Of a stretch of DNA of 35,354 nucleotides, positions 25,955 to 34,985 are shown in pieces. A program made the position numbers and the translations under genes. The stretch is taken from contig JACRBZ010000005.1 of the NCBI GenBank assembly GCA_016219185.1, positions 1 through 35,354 of the forward strand, read 5' to 3'. Position 1 is the stretch's first letter; each line of letters begins with the position of its first letter. The stretch is from Deltaproteobacteria bacterium (GTDB lineage Bacteria > Desulfobacterota > Desulfobacteria > Desulfobacterales > Desulfatirhabdiaceae). The notes beneath the pieces are model-generated. The model made no database searches. It was not told where the DNA came from and worked only from the letters and a program-made list of their open reading frames with translations.

Positions 25955-26188
25955 TCATCCGCCGCCAACCGGCGGAAAAATGGCCACGCGCTCTCCTCCG
26001 GAAAGCATCGCGGATAAATCGCCTTTTTGTCCGTTGATGAAAATCAGCTTTGCGGATTCGAGGGGAATTCCTATACGGAGCGCCAGGGCGCCAATCGTGA
26101 TTCCCGGTTCAATCGGAAAGCTGTCGGCGTTATCCGGCAAGTACCGGCCAAGCGATGCAAACAGTTTGATTTGAATGGACGTCTTCAT
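25955..26188 (-). CDS. MoaD/ThiS-like ubiquitin-fold sulfur carrier
   Basis: A 77-residue protein with a beta-grasp pattern (IQIKLFASLGRYLP, FINGQKGDLSAMLSGGERVAIFPPVGGG). It ends VGGG, providing the C-terminal Gly-Gly that an E1-like enzyme adenylates. The start is ATG 26188; longer frames through the DUF1848 gene are shadows. It is followed after 12 bases by the E1-like gene. The divergent DUF1848 gene begins within 150 bases. No other cofactor genes are near, so MoaD versus ThiS cannot be chosen. Confidence 0.78.
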   Translation of the reverse strand: MKTSIQIKLFASLGRYLPDNADSFPIEPGITIGALALRIGIPLESAKLIFINGQKGDLSAMLSGGERVAIFPPVGGG

Positions 26189-26272
26189 ATAAAATGATTT
26201 TCCTGCAAAAAAGAAGAAAGAATCATCATCAATAATAACATAACGCATTCCAGGACCAATCTCAATACCCCC

Positions 26273-27136
26273 GTAATCATTTCGGCATCTCGCAGAACCG
26301 ATATTCCCGCCTTTTACATGGAATGGTTCATGAAACAGATGGACAGCGGGGTGTTTGAAATCCAGAATCCTTACAATGGCCGGATATCCCGCATATCGGC
26401 TACGCCGGACAATGTGACTGGCATTGTCTTCTGGTCCAAGGATTTCGGACCGTTCATTCGCGGAAAATACGGCGACCGGCTCATTCAAAAAGGGTATCAT
26501 CTTTTTTTCAATTTCACCATCAACTCCACGGATCTGCTCCTTGAGCCCAACGTACCCCCTTTGTCGGAGCGACTGGAGCAACTGGCATATCTGAGCCGCC
26601 GATTTGATAAACGGTGCATTCACTGGCGGTTCGATCCGATTTGTTTCTATCGGTTTCACGGTCAGGCAATGCGCCACAACCTTCACGATTTCCTTCTGAT
26701 TGCCGATGCTGTCGCTGCATGTGGAATCCGAACCTGCATTACCAGCTTTATGGATCATTATCCCAAAATTCAAAAGCGCGTACGATCCATCAATGGATTT
26801 TCGTTTTTGGACCCCCCGGATGATCAAAAAATTGACATCCTCATGAAAATGGAAACGATCCTGCAATCCAGACATATTCGATTGCTTACCTGTTGCGAGC
26901 CGGAACTGATGGATCTGCTTCCCTTGCATTCGCAAATCGGAAAAAGTTCGTGCATCTCCGGTCATCTTCTGATAGAAATATCCGGGGAAAGATTAACGAT
27001 AAAAAAGGACAGGGGGCAGCGAATCCAGAAGGGTTGCGGGTGTCAGACGTCCGTGGATATCGGATCCTACACCCGCCATCCCTGTTATCATAACTGCCTG
27101 TTCTGTTATGCAAATCCGAAAATGCGACCTCAGTAG
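26273..27136 (+). CDS. DUF1848 family protein with C-terminal Cys cluster; start codon uncertain
   Basis: The frame encodes the DUF1848 N-terminal signature VIISASRRTDIPAFYMEWF. It then runs to a C-terminal cysteine-rich tail RHPCYHNCLFCYANP, a CxxxCxxC-like iron-sulfur pattern reminiscent of radical-SAM proteins. DUF1848 function is unknown. The conserved SRRTDIP motif begins upstream of the first ATG (26318), so that ATG cannot be the whole story. The same frame is open back to 26198 but has no ATG, GTG or TTG. I give 26273 as the first family-conserved codon, not as a proven start. Possible explanations are an AUA, AUC or AUU start, or a lost start codon. Confidence 0.65.
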   Translation, partial: VIISASRRTDIPAFYMEWFMKQMDSGVFEIQNPYNGRISRISATPDNVTGIVFWSKDFGPFIRGKYGDRLIQKGYHLFFNFTINSTDLLLEPNVPPLSERLEQLAYLSRRFDKRCIHWRFDPICFYRFHGQAMRHNLHDFLLIADAVAACGIRTCITSFMDHYPKIQKRVRSINGFSFLDPPDDQKIDILMKMETILQSRHIRLLTCCEPELMDLLPLHSQIGKSSCISGHLLIEISGERLTIKKDRGQRIQKGCGCQTSVDIGSYTRHPCYHNCLFCYANPKMRPQ

Positions 27137-27191
27137 GCAATAAATCCCCTTAACTGCTCACGGTTCTCGTTGATTCGGGAAGGAACACATT

Positions 27192-29696
27192 ATGCAAAAA
27201 TGCACCCTGTTCGACAACTGGGGCACCTTTCACAAAGGCATGAACGCCGATAGCATTCAGATGTCTTTTGCCAACCATCTGGAATACTCGCTTTCCAAAG
27301 ACCAGTACACGGCCACAAACCGAGATCTGTATTATTCGCTGGCCCTTGCCACCCGGGACCGACTGGTGGAGCGCTGGATACACACCCAGCAATGCTATTA
27401 CCAGCACGATGCCAAGCGGGTCTATTATCTGTCGGCCGAGTTTTTGATGGGCAGGCTTCTGATCAACAATCTGATCAGCCTGGGAATTTATCCGGAAGCG
27501 CAAAAAGCCATGGAAGGGCTTGACATCGACCTGGAAGAGCTTTCGGAAAACGAGCCGGACATGGGTTTGGGCAACGGCGGTCTTGGCCGTCTGGCCGCAT
27601 GCTTTCTGGAATCCATGGCAACGCTTGAAATACCGGCTTATGGATATGGCATTCGCTATGAATTCGGCATTTTTGACCAGGCCATTCGGGATCTGGGCCA
27701 GGTGGAGCTTCCGGAAATCTGGCTGAAATATGGAAATCCCTGGGAAATTCCCCGTCCAGAATACACCCTGACGGTTCATTTCTATGGTAAGGTCAAGCAG
27801 ATCACGCTTCCGGACGGAACCCTGAAAACCGAATGGGTGAATACCAGCGATGTGATCGGAATTGCCTATGATACGCCCATTGACGGATATGGCAATGAGA
27901 CGGTAAACACCCTGCGGCTGTGGTCGGCCCGAGCTTCAAAGGAATTCGATCTGAAATATTTTCAGGGAGGAGACTATCTGAAGGCGGTCGAGGAAAAAAA
28001 CATCTCGGAAAACATCTCGAAAGTGCTTTATCCCAATGACCATATTTATGAAGGCCGGGAGCTTCGCCTGAAACAGCAGTATTTTTTTGTTTCCTGCTCC
28101 ATTCAGGACATTGTGCGCCGGTATCTGGTGACTCACACCACCTTTGATGAATTTCCGGAAAAGGTCGCCATTCAGATGAACGATACCCACCCGTCCCTGG
28201 CCATTGCCGAGCTGATGCGGATATTAATGGATGACCATGGACTGGCATGGGAAAAGGCATGGGACATTACCAACCGAACCTGTGGCTATACCAACCATAC
28301 GCTGCTTGCGGAAGCCATGGAAAAATGGCCGGTCCGCATGTTCGAAACCATGCTTCCGCGGCACCTTCTGATCATTTATGAGATCAACCGCCGGTTTCTG
28401 CGGGATGTGTCGCTTTATTTTCTGGGAAATGAAGAGCGGATGAATCGGATGTCCCTGATCGAGGAAGGCCCGGAAAAACAGCTTCGCATGGCCCATCTGG
28501 CCATTGTCGGCTCCCACTCGGTAAATGGGGTTGCCGAGCTTCACAGCCGGCTGCTCAGGGGAAAAGAGCTGAAGGATTTCTGCGAGCTGTATCCGGGAAA
28601 ATTCAATAACAAAACCAATGGGGTTACACCCCGCAGGTGGCTCCTGGCCGCAAACCCGAACCTTGCGGAATTGATTACCGACCATATTGGAGACGATTGG
28701 ATCACCGATCTGAACCAACTTAGAAAACTGGAGCCGCTGATCGATAACCCGGATTTTATTCAGAGCTGGCATGCGGTCAAACAGAAAAACAAGGACCGGC
28801 TGACTCAGATCACCCTGAAACTGACCGGCGTATCGATCGATCCAACATCCATATTTGACATTCAGGTCAAGCGGATCCATGAATACAAGCGCCAGTTGAT
28901 GAACATTCTGCATGTGGTTTACTGCTGGCTGAAGATCCGACAGCAACCGGACCAGGCCTTTCATCCCAGGACATTTTTCTTTGGCGGCAAGGCTGCTCCC
29001 AGTTATACGAGTGCCAAAATGATTATTCGGTTGATCTGTCATATTGGTGAAATGATCAACCGGGACCCTCTGACGGAAAAGCGGATCAAGGTTGTTTTCC
29101 TGCCCAATTACCGGGTGTCTCTGGCCGAAAAAATCTTTCCGGCATCCGATGTGTCCGAGCAGATCTCCACCGCGGGCTATGAGGCTTCCGGAACCTCCAA
29201 CATGAAATTCGCCCTGAACGGTGCCCTGACCGTCGGCACCCTGGATGGCGCCAATGTGGAAATCCGGGACGAGGTGGGTCCGGAGAACATCTTCATCTTC
29301 GGGTTGACCGCGGATGAAGTCCCTGTCATCCGCCCCACCTACAACCCGACAGATTACTATATGAAGGACCCGATCCTGAAACAGACGATTGACCTGATTC
29401 GGGAAGGATTTTTCTGTCCCGAGGAACCGGATCTGTTCAAACCCTTGATGGATGCCCTATTGAGTGAAGACCGTTATCTGGTGCTGGCGGATTTTGAGGC
29501 CTACCACCAGTGCCAGATGAAAGTGGATGCCTTGTATCGGGATCGGGAAGCCTGGACCACCCAATCCATCCTCAACGTGGCAAGGGCGGGGAAATTTTCT
29601 TCGGATCGCACCATTCTGGAGTATAACCGCGATATCTGGAAAGCAGAGAAGTTATCGGTCATTCGATGCAAACGGGAATTAAGCCGTGCATGCTGA
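27192..29696 (+). CDS. glgP: Glycogen/starch phosphorylase
   Basis: An 834-residue GT35 enzyme that releases glucose-1-phosphate from glycogen. The PLP-binding region EASGTSNMKFALNGALTVGTLDGANVEI carries the Schiff-base Lys. Other family segments are NGGLGRLAACFLESMATLEIPAYGYGIRYEFG and KTNGVTPRRWL. The length is typical. ATG 27192 has a GGAAGGAA ribosome site. The end overlaps the xerC/D-like GTG start by 11 bases, giving a coupled pair. Its location implies glycogen as a storage compound. Confidence 0.97.
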   Translation: MQKCTLFDNWGTFHKGMNADSIQMSFANHLEYSLSKDQYTATNRDLYYSLALATRDRLVERWIHTQQCYYQHDAKRVYYLSAEFLMGRLLINNLISLGIYPEAQKAMEGLDIDLEELSENEPDMGLGNGGLGRLAACFLESMATLEIPAYGYGIRYEFGIFDQAIRDLGQVELPEIWLKYGNPWEIPRPEYTLTVHFYGKVKQITLPDGTLKTEWVNTSDVIGIAYDTPIDGYGNETVNTLRLWSARASKEFDLKYFQGGDYLKAVEEKNISENISKVLYPNDHIYEGRELRLKQQYFFVSCSIQDIVRRYLVTHTTFDEFPEKVAIQMNDTHPSLAIAELMRILMDDHGLAWEKAWDITNRTCGYTNHTLLAEAMEKWPVRMFETMLPRHLLIIYEINRRFLRDVSLYFLGNEERMNRMSLIEEGPEKQLRMAHLAIVGSHSVNGVAELHSRLLRGKELKDFCELYPGKFNNKTNGVTPRRWLLAANPNLAELITDHIGDDWITDLNQLRKLEPLIDNPDFIQSWHAVKQKNKDRLTQITLKLTGVSIDPTSIFDIQVKRIHEYKRQLMNILHVVYCWLKIRQQPDQAFHPRTFFFGGKAAPSYTSAKMIIRLICHIGEMINRDPLTEKRIKVVFLPNYRVSLAEKIFPASDVSEQISTAGYEASGTSNMKFALNGALTVGTLDGANVEIRDEVGPENIFIFGLTADEVPVIRPTYNPTDYYMKDPILKQTIDLIREGFFCPEEPDLFKPLMDALLSEDRYLVLADFEAYHQCQMKVDALYRDREAWTTQSILNVARAGKFSSDRTILEYNRDIWKAEKLSVIRCKRELSRAC

Positions 29697-30591
29697 ATAC
29701 TCGCCAGAACGCCTCGGGGACCAATATCTCAATTACCTGCTGATCGAAAAAGGGCTTTCCGCCAATACGCTGGATTCCTATAAAGGGGATTTAAAGCGGT
29801 TTGCGGACTTTCTGGAAACTGTCGGGATTCAGAGCCTTTGCGAGGTGGACTCGCCCGTTATTTTGAAGCACCTCATCGGATTGCGGGATTCCGGAATGGG
29901 CCCCCGATCCAGGGCACGGCACCTGGTGACCCTGAGAGGGTTTTTCAAGTATTTGATGCAGGAAAAGATTCTTGAGCAGAATCCGGCCAGAAGACTCGAT
30001 CTGCCCAAAAGCGGCCTGAAGCTTCCGGATGTTCTCTCGGTTCAGGAGATCAGCCAGCTTTTAAGCATGCCGAATTCCCATAAACCCGCGGGCATCCGTA
30101 ACGCCGCCATGCTCGAGCTGATGTATGCCGCCGGGCTTCGGGTGTCCGAGCTGGTGACCGTGAAGATTCAGGATGTCAACCTGGACGGTTGTTGCGTTCG
30201 CGTTTTTGGAAAAGGTGCCAAGGAGCGCATGGTGCCGTTTGGACAGCCGGCCCGGCAGAAAATCGATTTTTATGTGACAACGGCAAGGCCCCTTCTCCTT
30301 TGTCCGCATACCAGTCCATTCCTGTTTCTCGCAAGGGCCGGCAAACCCATGACCCGGCAGGGTTTCTGGAAGATTCTCAAACAGTATGCACAGGCTGCGG
30401 GAATCCCCAAACCCATCACGCCCCACAGCCTGCGCCATTCCTTTGCCAGCCATCTTCTGGAAGGCGGTGCAGACCTGAGATCGGTTCAAATCATGCTGGG
30501 GCACGTGGACATTTCAACCACGCAGATCTACACCCATGTGGCGCGGGATCATCTTAAACGCATGCACGAAAAATATCATCCCAGGGGGTGA
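29686..30591 (+). CDS. xerD: Tyrosine recombinase XerC/XerD
   Basis: A 301-residue site-specific recombinase that resolves chromosome dimers at dif. The N-terminal SAM-like DNA-binding domain (YLLIEKGLSANTLDSYKGDLKRF) is followed by a catalytic domain. Active-site residues are visible: Arg in AGLRVSELV, Lys in GKGAKERMVPF, HSLRHSFASHLL, the LGH His and nucleophile Tyr in TTQIYTHV. Length fits XerC/D. The GTG at 29686 overlaps the end of glgP. I cannot distinguish XerC from XerD, so the symbol is tentative. No mobile element surrounds it, so it looks like the chromosomal housekeeping enzyme. Confidence 0.9.
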   Translation: MHAEYSPERLGDQYLNYLLIEKGLSANTLDSYKGDLKRFADFLETVGIQSLCEVDSPVILKHLIGLRDSGMGPRSRARHLVTLRGFFKYLMQEKILEQNPARRLDLPKSGLKLPDVLSVQEISQLLSMPNSHKPAGIRNAAMLELMYAAGLRVSELVTVKIQDVNLDGCCVRVFGKGAKERMVPFGQPARQKIDFYVTTARPLLLCPHTSPFLFLARAGKPMTRQGFWKILKQYAQAAGIPKPITPHSLRHSFASHLLEGGADLRSVQIMLGHVDISTTQIYTHVARDHLKRMHEKYHPRG

Positions 30592-30596
30592 CTGTC

Positions 30597-31604
30597 ATGA
30601 ACGGGTTGCTGTTTATCGACGATGAGGAAGGCATGCGGCGGTCGGTCGTTCGTGCGCTGCAGCGGGAATCCTACCCGATATTTACCGCGGAAAACGGGGA
30701 ATCCGGTGTTCAATTTGTTCAGGACCATATTTTAAATATCGGCACCGTGATTTCCGATTTTAAAATGCCGGGCATGGATGGACTGGAAGCCCTGACCAGC
30801 ATCGGAAAACTGAACCCGGACATTACCCGAATCATCCTGACCGGCTATGCCACCGTGGAAACCGCCATCCAGGCCACAAACGAAGGCATTGACGGGTTTT
30901 TGACCAAGCCTTTCGACAACCGCGAACTGCGGGCAAAAATCCACGAAATCACCATTCGAAAATGCCTGAGACAATTTGTATCGGATCCGGTTTATCGGGA
31001 AATCACCGATTCCGCGGAGGCACTCAGACCCCGATTTCACGAGGTCACCGTTTTATTTTCGGATATTCGAAATTTCACGAAAATGTCCCGTGATTCAGAA
31101 GCCCGGGACATTGCCGCGTTCCTGAATCATCATTATTTCACGCCCATGGCGGAGATCATTCATCAGCACAACGGAACCGTGGACAAACACATCGGCGACA
31201 GCATCATGGCGGTTTTCGGTGCCCCTGTCCTGCATGCCGATGACGCGGTCCAGGCCATTCATGCGGCTGTCGGCATACAGAAAAGAGCTGTCGAGATCAA
31301 CGCGTCGCTCGATACCGGGTGCTGTTTCCGGCTGAATATCGGCATCGGTATTTCCACGGGAAAGGTGTTTTCGGGAATTCTGGGGTCGATTCGAAAAAAA
31401 GAATTCACTTCGATCGGCATGGCCGTCAACATGGCGTCAAGGCTGCAGCGCCTGGCAAGGGCCGGCGAAATCCTGATCTGCAGCAGCACTCGGGACAAGG
31501 TGTTTGCGGCCATAAGATCTTTTGGTCGGACCGAAGCCCTTCCTCCGGTGACCGTAAAGGGTATCGAAGGGCCGATAACCGTCTATAAGGTCGATCAGCC
31601 GTAA
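30597..31604 (+). CDS. Response regulator with class III adenylate/guanylate cyclase output
   Basis: A 335-residue two-domain protein. Residues 1-115 are a receiver with acidic pocket (IDDEEG), phospho-acceptor D54 (VISDFKMPGMDGLE), T82 and K104. Residues ~148-335 are a class III nucleotide cyclase with metal-binding D156 (FSDIRNFTKMS) and D201 (HIGDSIMAVFGAP), KKEFTSIGMAVNMASRL and GIGISTGKVFSG. It would make cAMP or cGMP in response to a sensor kinase. ATG 30597 has AGGGGGTGA upstream and begins six bases after xerC/D. No kinase is adjacent. Catalytic residues look intact. Confidence 0.9.
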   Translation: MNGLLFIDDEEGMRRSVVRALQRESYPIFTAENGESGVQFVQDHILNIGTVISDFKMPGMDGLEALTSIGKLNPDITRIILTGYATVETAIQATNEGIDGFLTKPFDNRELRAKIHEITIRKCLRQFVSDPVYREITDSAEALRPRFHEVTVLFSDIRNFTKMSRDSEARDIAAFLNHHYFTPMAEIIHQHNGTVDKHIGDSIMAVFGAPVLHADDAVQAIHAAVGIQKRAVEINASLDTGCCFRLNIGIGISTGKVFSGILGSIRKKEFTSIGMAVNMASRLQRLARAGEILICSSTRDKVFAAIRSFGRTEALPPVTVKGIEGPITVYKVDQP

Positions 31605-32005
31605 TTCGCTATGCTTTTTACTGTCCAGCCAGGGTACCCTCTTGCTTATGGTCCGTTGGTCTTTCATGTAACTCTATTGGCAGATTGGGCTGAGAAAAGT
31701 CGAAAATAACTTCGGGCAGCGCCTGAATAATTTTTACCGCCGATTTGTTGTGACCACGTTTCTCCATTGATACCAACTCGGCGTTGATGTTGAACAATAC
31801 TTCCCAGTACTCTTGACCTATCAGGGCATTTATCATGAGTGCGGCCGGCATATCTTGAAAAATCCCTCATCAACTTCAGGACAGATGGGGAAACCTCCTC
31901 TGGTAGGGAGATTCCCTCAGACAAAATGAAGCTCTCCCTCTATGGACAAGAAGCATTAAAAAGAAGCATTATAATAAAATCTAATACAAATCCATTTGTG
32001 GATAT
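31605..32005. other. Eroded intergenic region with minus-strand coding traces
   Basis: Two overlapping minus-strand frames, 31924-31664 and 31851-31618, would join through a frameshift near 31850 into a continuous helical protein (SEGISLPEEVSPSVLKLMR, then MPAALMINALIGQEYWEVL). This resembles remains of a gene, but I cannot name the family. No ribosome site or promoter supports an active gene. Confidence 0.3.
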
Positions 32006-32280
32006 ATGGGTAATGATATCAATGTGATAGCACAGAAAGTGCCTGCTTTGAATGTTCACACTCGTGATAAAAAAGATTTGTGATTGGTCTTAAGTATGAG
32101 CGTGAGGCTGAATTCCGATATATCATCACTTATGATTCAATCTGGCGAACAATAGATATTATGAATTCCTATAACTTACAATGGTTGGTCGAGGTTTTCA
32201 TTCAGAGCTGGAAGGCCAATGAAGGATGGGGGCAAATTGACCAAACAGCCTGTCTGAATTTACTTGAACGTTCTATGTAA
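32006..32280 (+). pseudogene. Transposase remnant, frameshifted
   Basis: Two plus-strand frames align with the C-terminal part of an IS4-like DDE transposase. Frame 1, 32006-32083, ends VPALNVHTRDKK and a stop; frame 2 begins 32080 and reads FVIGLKYEREAEFRY..YNLQWLVEVFIQSWKANEGWGQ. The break lies at a run of six A near 32069. YNLRWLVEVF..WK.YEGWGQ is the motif I recognise from this family. N-terminal and extreme C-terminal parts are missing, so it is a dead fragment. Confidence 0.65.
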
Positions 32281-32591
32281 TATAACATTATGATTTGATT
32301 TATTAATTGTCGCTAAAGCAGTGAATGGGTATTTATGTACCCACTATGAGATTGAAAAAATCCCCCTTTCTTTTTATTCCAAATTGTTTAAATGAACAAC
32401 ATCATAACTGAATATGTTGTCTATGTTTTCTATACGTTATTGAATTCAGCATGCCTTTGAGGCAGATTTTCCGTATCTCAATGAGAGGACGGAAGTCGTT
32501 TGATGAAGTTCAAAACAGAGCAAGAAATGCGTTTCGTACATAATGTGGTTCAATAAAGCGAACTTTCTTGCATCAGAAAGGAATTGACAGC
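32281..32591. other. Intergenic region before the LuxR-type regulator
   Basis: About 310 AT-rich bases with no convincing frame. The only supported element is the ribosome site GAAAGGA (32577-32583) serving the downstream ATG at 32592. Confidence 0.5.
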
Positions 32592-33587
32592 ATGAAGCAG
32601 GCAACTTCCCCAGATTCCGGTAGCCTTTCAGATCAGCATCAGATTTCCTACGCAATCGGTTTTGAAGGCGAGGAAAACTGCATGGAATGTTCTCCAAGTC
32701 ATTCCGTCACCATTGTTGATGATGACTCAGGCATCTGTGAAATTATTGAAAAAATGCTCTCTTCCTGGAATTTCATTCCCTATGTTCTGCCAGAGCCTTT
32801 TTCTTTAACCGAGCTGCTTAAAAATAGCGTTTCCACCGATATTTTTCTGCTGGACGTTTGCCTGCCGACCGAAATGACGTTGGATTGGATTCCCACAATC
32901 ATGGACAATTTTCCAGAAACCAAGGTCATTATTATGACAGGTTATGCGGATACGGATACGGTCATTAAGGCCATTCGAAACGGCGCCTTCGATTTCCTTC
33001 AGAAACCGCTCTCGTTCGAACTGATGAATCATTCCCTTCTTCGGGCCATACAGCTCCAGGAAAGAGATCGCCAAATGAAGCAAATGCTGGCCGATCTGCG
33101 GCACAACCACGCCCTGCTGCTGGACCAGAAACAGAAACTCGAATTTATGAATGAACGTCTGCTGGATACCAACAGAGCCTTTTCAACTCTGGCACAGAAT
33201 CTGGATTTCGAGCGCACCGAAATCCTCAACCGGATTACTCAAAAAATCGAATCCGGCGTGATACCAGCACTGGCAAAGATTCGATCGGACACCCGTCTGG
33301 CCCAATATTCCATCGAGATTGACGTGATCATCAACATGATTCAGGATATCGTCTTCGATTCCTGTCCGATTGATCTGCTTTCCGCCACTCTGACCACGGC
33401 CGAAGCACGCGTGGCATCCCTGATCAAAAGAGGCCTGACTTCGGATATGATTGCAGAGCATCTCTTTGTCTCGGTGGATACGGTGAAAACACACCGGAGA
33501 AACATTCGGAAAAAACTAAATATCACCAATTGCCAAGACAGCTTGAGAGACTTTTTATTAAAAAAGCCGATGAGCGCAACATCATGA
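32592..33587 (+). CDS. LuxR-type response regulator
   Basis: A 331-residue protein: a ~35-residue extension, a receiver domain (~38-155) with D88 (FLLDVCLP), T116 (IIMTGYA) and K138 (FLQKPLS), a coiled-coil linker (~160-200) and a C-terminal LuxR helix-turn-helix (~268-325: TTAEARVASLIKRGLTSDMIAEHLFVSVDTVKTHRRNIRKKL). The ATG at 32592 has GAAAGGA upstream, so the TTG at 32568 is not needed. Its neighbour is a sensor kinase pseudogene, so it may be orphaned or use another kinase. All phosphorylation residues are intact. Confidence 0.88.
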   Translation: MKQATSPDSGSLSDQHQISYAIGFEGEENCMECSPSHSVTIVDDDSGICEIIEKMLSSWNFIPYVLPEPFSLTELLKNSVSTDIFLLDVCLPTEMTLDWIPTIMDNFPETKVIIMTGYADTDTVIKAIRNGAFDFLQKPLSFELMNHSLLRAIQLQERDRQMKQMLADLRHNHALLLDQKQKLEFMNERLLDTNRAFSTLAQNLDFERTEILNRITQKIESGVIPALAKIRSDTRLAQYSIEIDVIINMIQDIVFDSCPIDLLSATLTTAEARVASLIKRGLTSDMIAEHLFVSVDTVKTHRRNIRKKLNITNCQDSLRDFLLKKPMSATS

Positions 33588-33665
33588 ATATAATTTACAT
33601 ACCATGAAATACCGTTGAACATTTTGATCAAAGATTCATCGTCAGACAGAATTGGAATCGGATAG

Positions 33666-34759
33666 TGGCAAAGCTGGCGGAGCTTCTATAATTTTGCCAT
33701 ACTGCGCTTTCTTTCATCGATTTTTCTTGTCAGTTGCCTCATTTTAAACACGAAGTATGCCCAGCCGTTTTCACAGACACAGCCAGCGAAAGAAAATCAG
33801 AACAGCCTTTTTGTGGAGACCAGACGGCTGAATCAGTATCCATAGTTCTGGAAGGATCACAAATGGTACATTGTCGGCATCGTCGCCTTGTTTGACTTAC
33901 AGTTGCTGTTGCTCGTCTGGCTCCTCAGATTCAGAATCGTCAGAGGAGAACTGCGGAAAGATAGTTGCAGAAACAGTCTCAAATCATCGAACACGAGCGT
34001 TCAGAAAAGGAGAAAATGCAAACTCAACTTCAAGATGCCATCCAGAAAAGGACTATCAGTACCCTTATAGGCGGACTGATTCATGATTTAAACAATATAT
34101 TATCATCTATTCTGGGTTTTACCGAGCTTGCAAAAATGGGCATCAGTAATGGTGTAAACGTGGAAAAAGATCTTGATGAAGTTCTGAAAGCCGGCCTAAG
34201 GGCAAGAGATTTGGTCAGCCAGATATTGATATTCATTCGTCAGACCGGCATCCAGAAAATTCCGATCGAGGCCACTCTGCTCATCAAAGAAGCCATAAAA
34301 TTCATCAAGGCTTTACTGCCCGCTTCGATTGAAATTAGTTTCCAGCCAGGTGTTTTTCATGGCAAAATATTGACTGATCCCGTTCAATTTCATCAGATTT
34401 TGATTGTATTATGTGTAAATGCTTCGCATGCCATGGAGCAAAAAGTTGGCTTTCTTGAGATCCGCCTGCAAGATATGAGTATAGATGACAAGAACGTCCC
34501 GCGGCATATCGATCTGAAACCAGGCCAATACCTTCATTTGAGCATCGGCTATACGGGATATGATATGCCGAAGGAGATTCTTGAGCGAATTTTTGACCCA
34601 TTCCGCACTCCTGAGTGCAGAGATGACTCTTTCCCGGGACTTTCTCTTGTTCAGTCTCTTGTGAGGGACATGGGCGGTGCAATCATATTGTGCAATGAAT
34701 CTGAAAAGGGAACCCTGTTCCATGTTGTTTTCCCAAAATGCGAAAAAGAGGCTTTGTAA
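33666..34759 (+). pseudogene. Sensor histidine kinase pseudogene
   Basis: A composite of two frames. Frame one (33666-33964) has a signal-peptide-like start (ILRFLSSIFLVSCLILNTKYAQ), then FVETRRLNQYP, an in-frame TAG at 33843-33845, then FWKDHKWYIVGIVALFDLQLLLLVWLL, a membrane helix. This is the architecture of kinases with a periplasmic substrate-binding-like sensor, but the sensor part is missing. The frame shifts near 33964 into 33965-34759, which has the H-box GLIHDLNNILSSILGF and the N-box VLCVNASHAM. The ATP-lid motif reads YTGYDM where DTGxGM is expected. No proper start codon is seen. The erosion is beyond a single sequencing error. It follows the LuxR-type regulator by 78 bases. Confidence 0.75.
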
Positions 34760-34985
34760 CAAGTGCATAATAGTATTGATAGAGAATAAAGGTTTGAAGG
34801 TTGAGGCCAAAATAGGATCCGCACATATTAGCGGAAGTTTTCCCGTTATCGTGTCGCCATCGGGTGTCTTCAATCGTTTTACGCGATGAAGGGTTTTGCA
34901 GCTTCGGTTTTAATATCCTGAACCACAACATCCTGATATGTTTTGAAACGGCTTCCTTCAGGAATACTTTCAGGGAGAATCGTTA

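Noticed and set aside
26189..26965. Long minus-strand extension upstream of the MoaD-like gene
   Set aside because: It is antisense to the DUF1848 gene; only the last 77 residues have a beta-grasp pattern.
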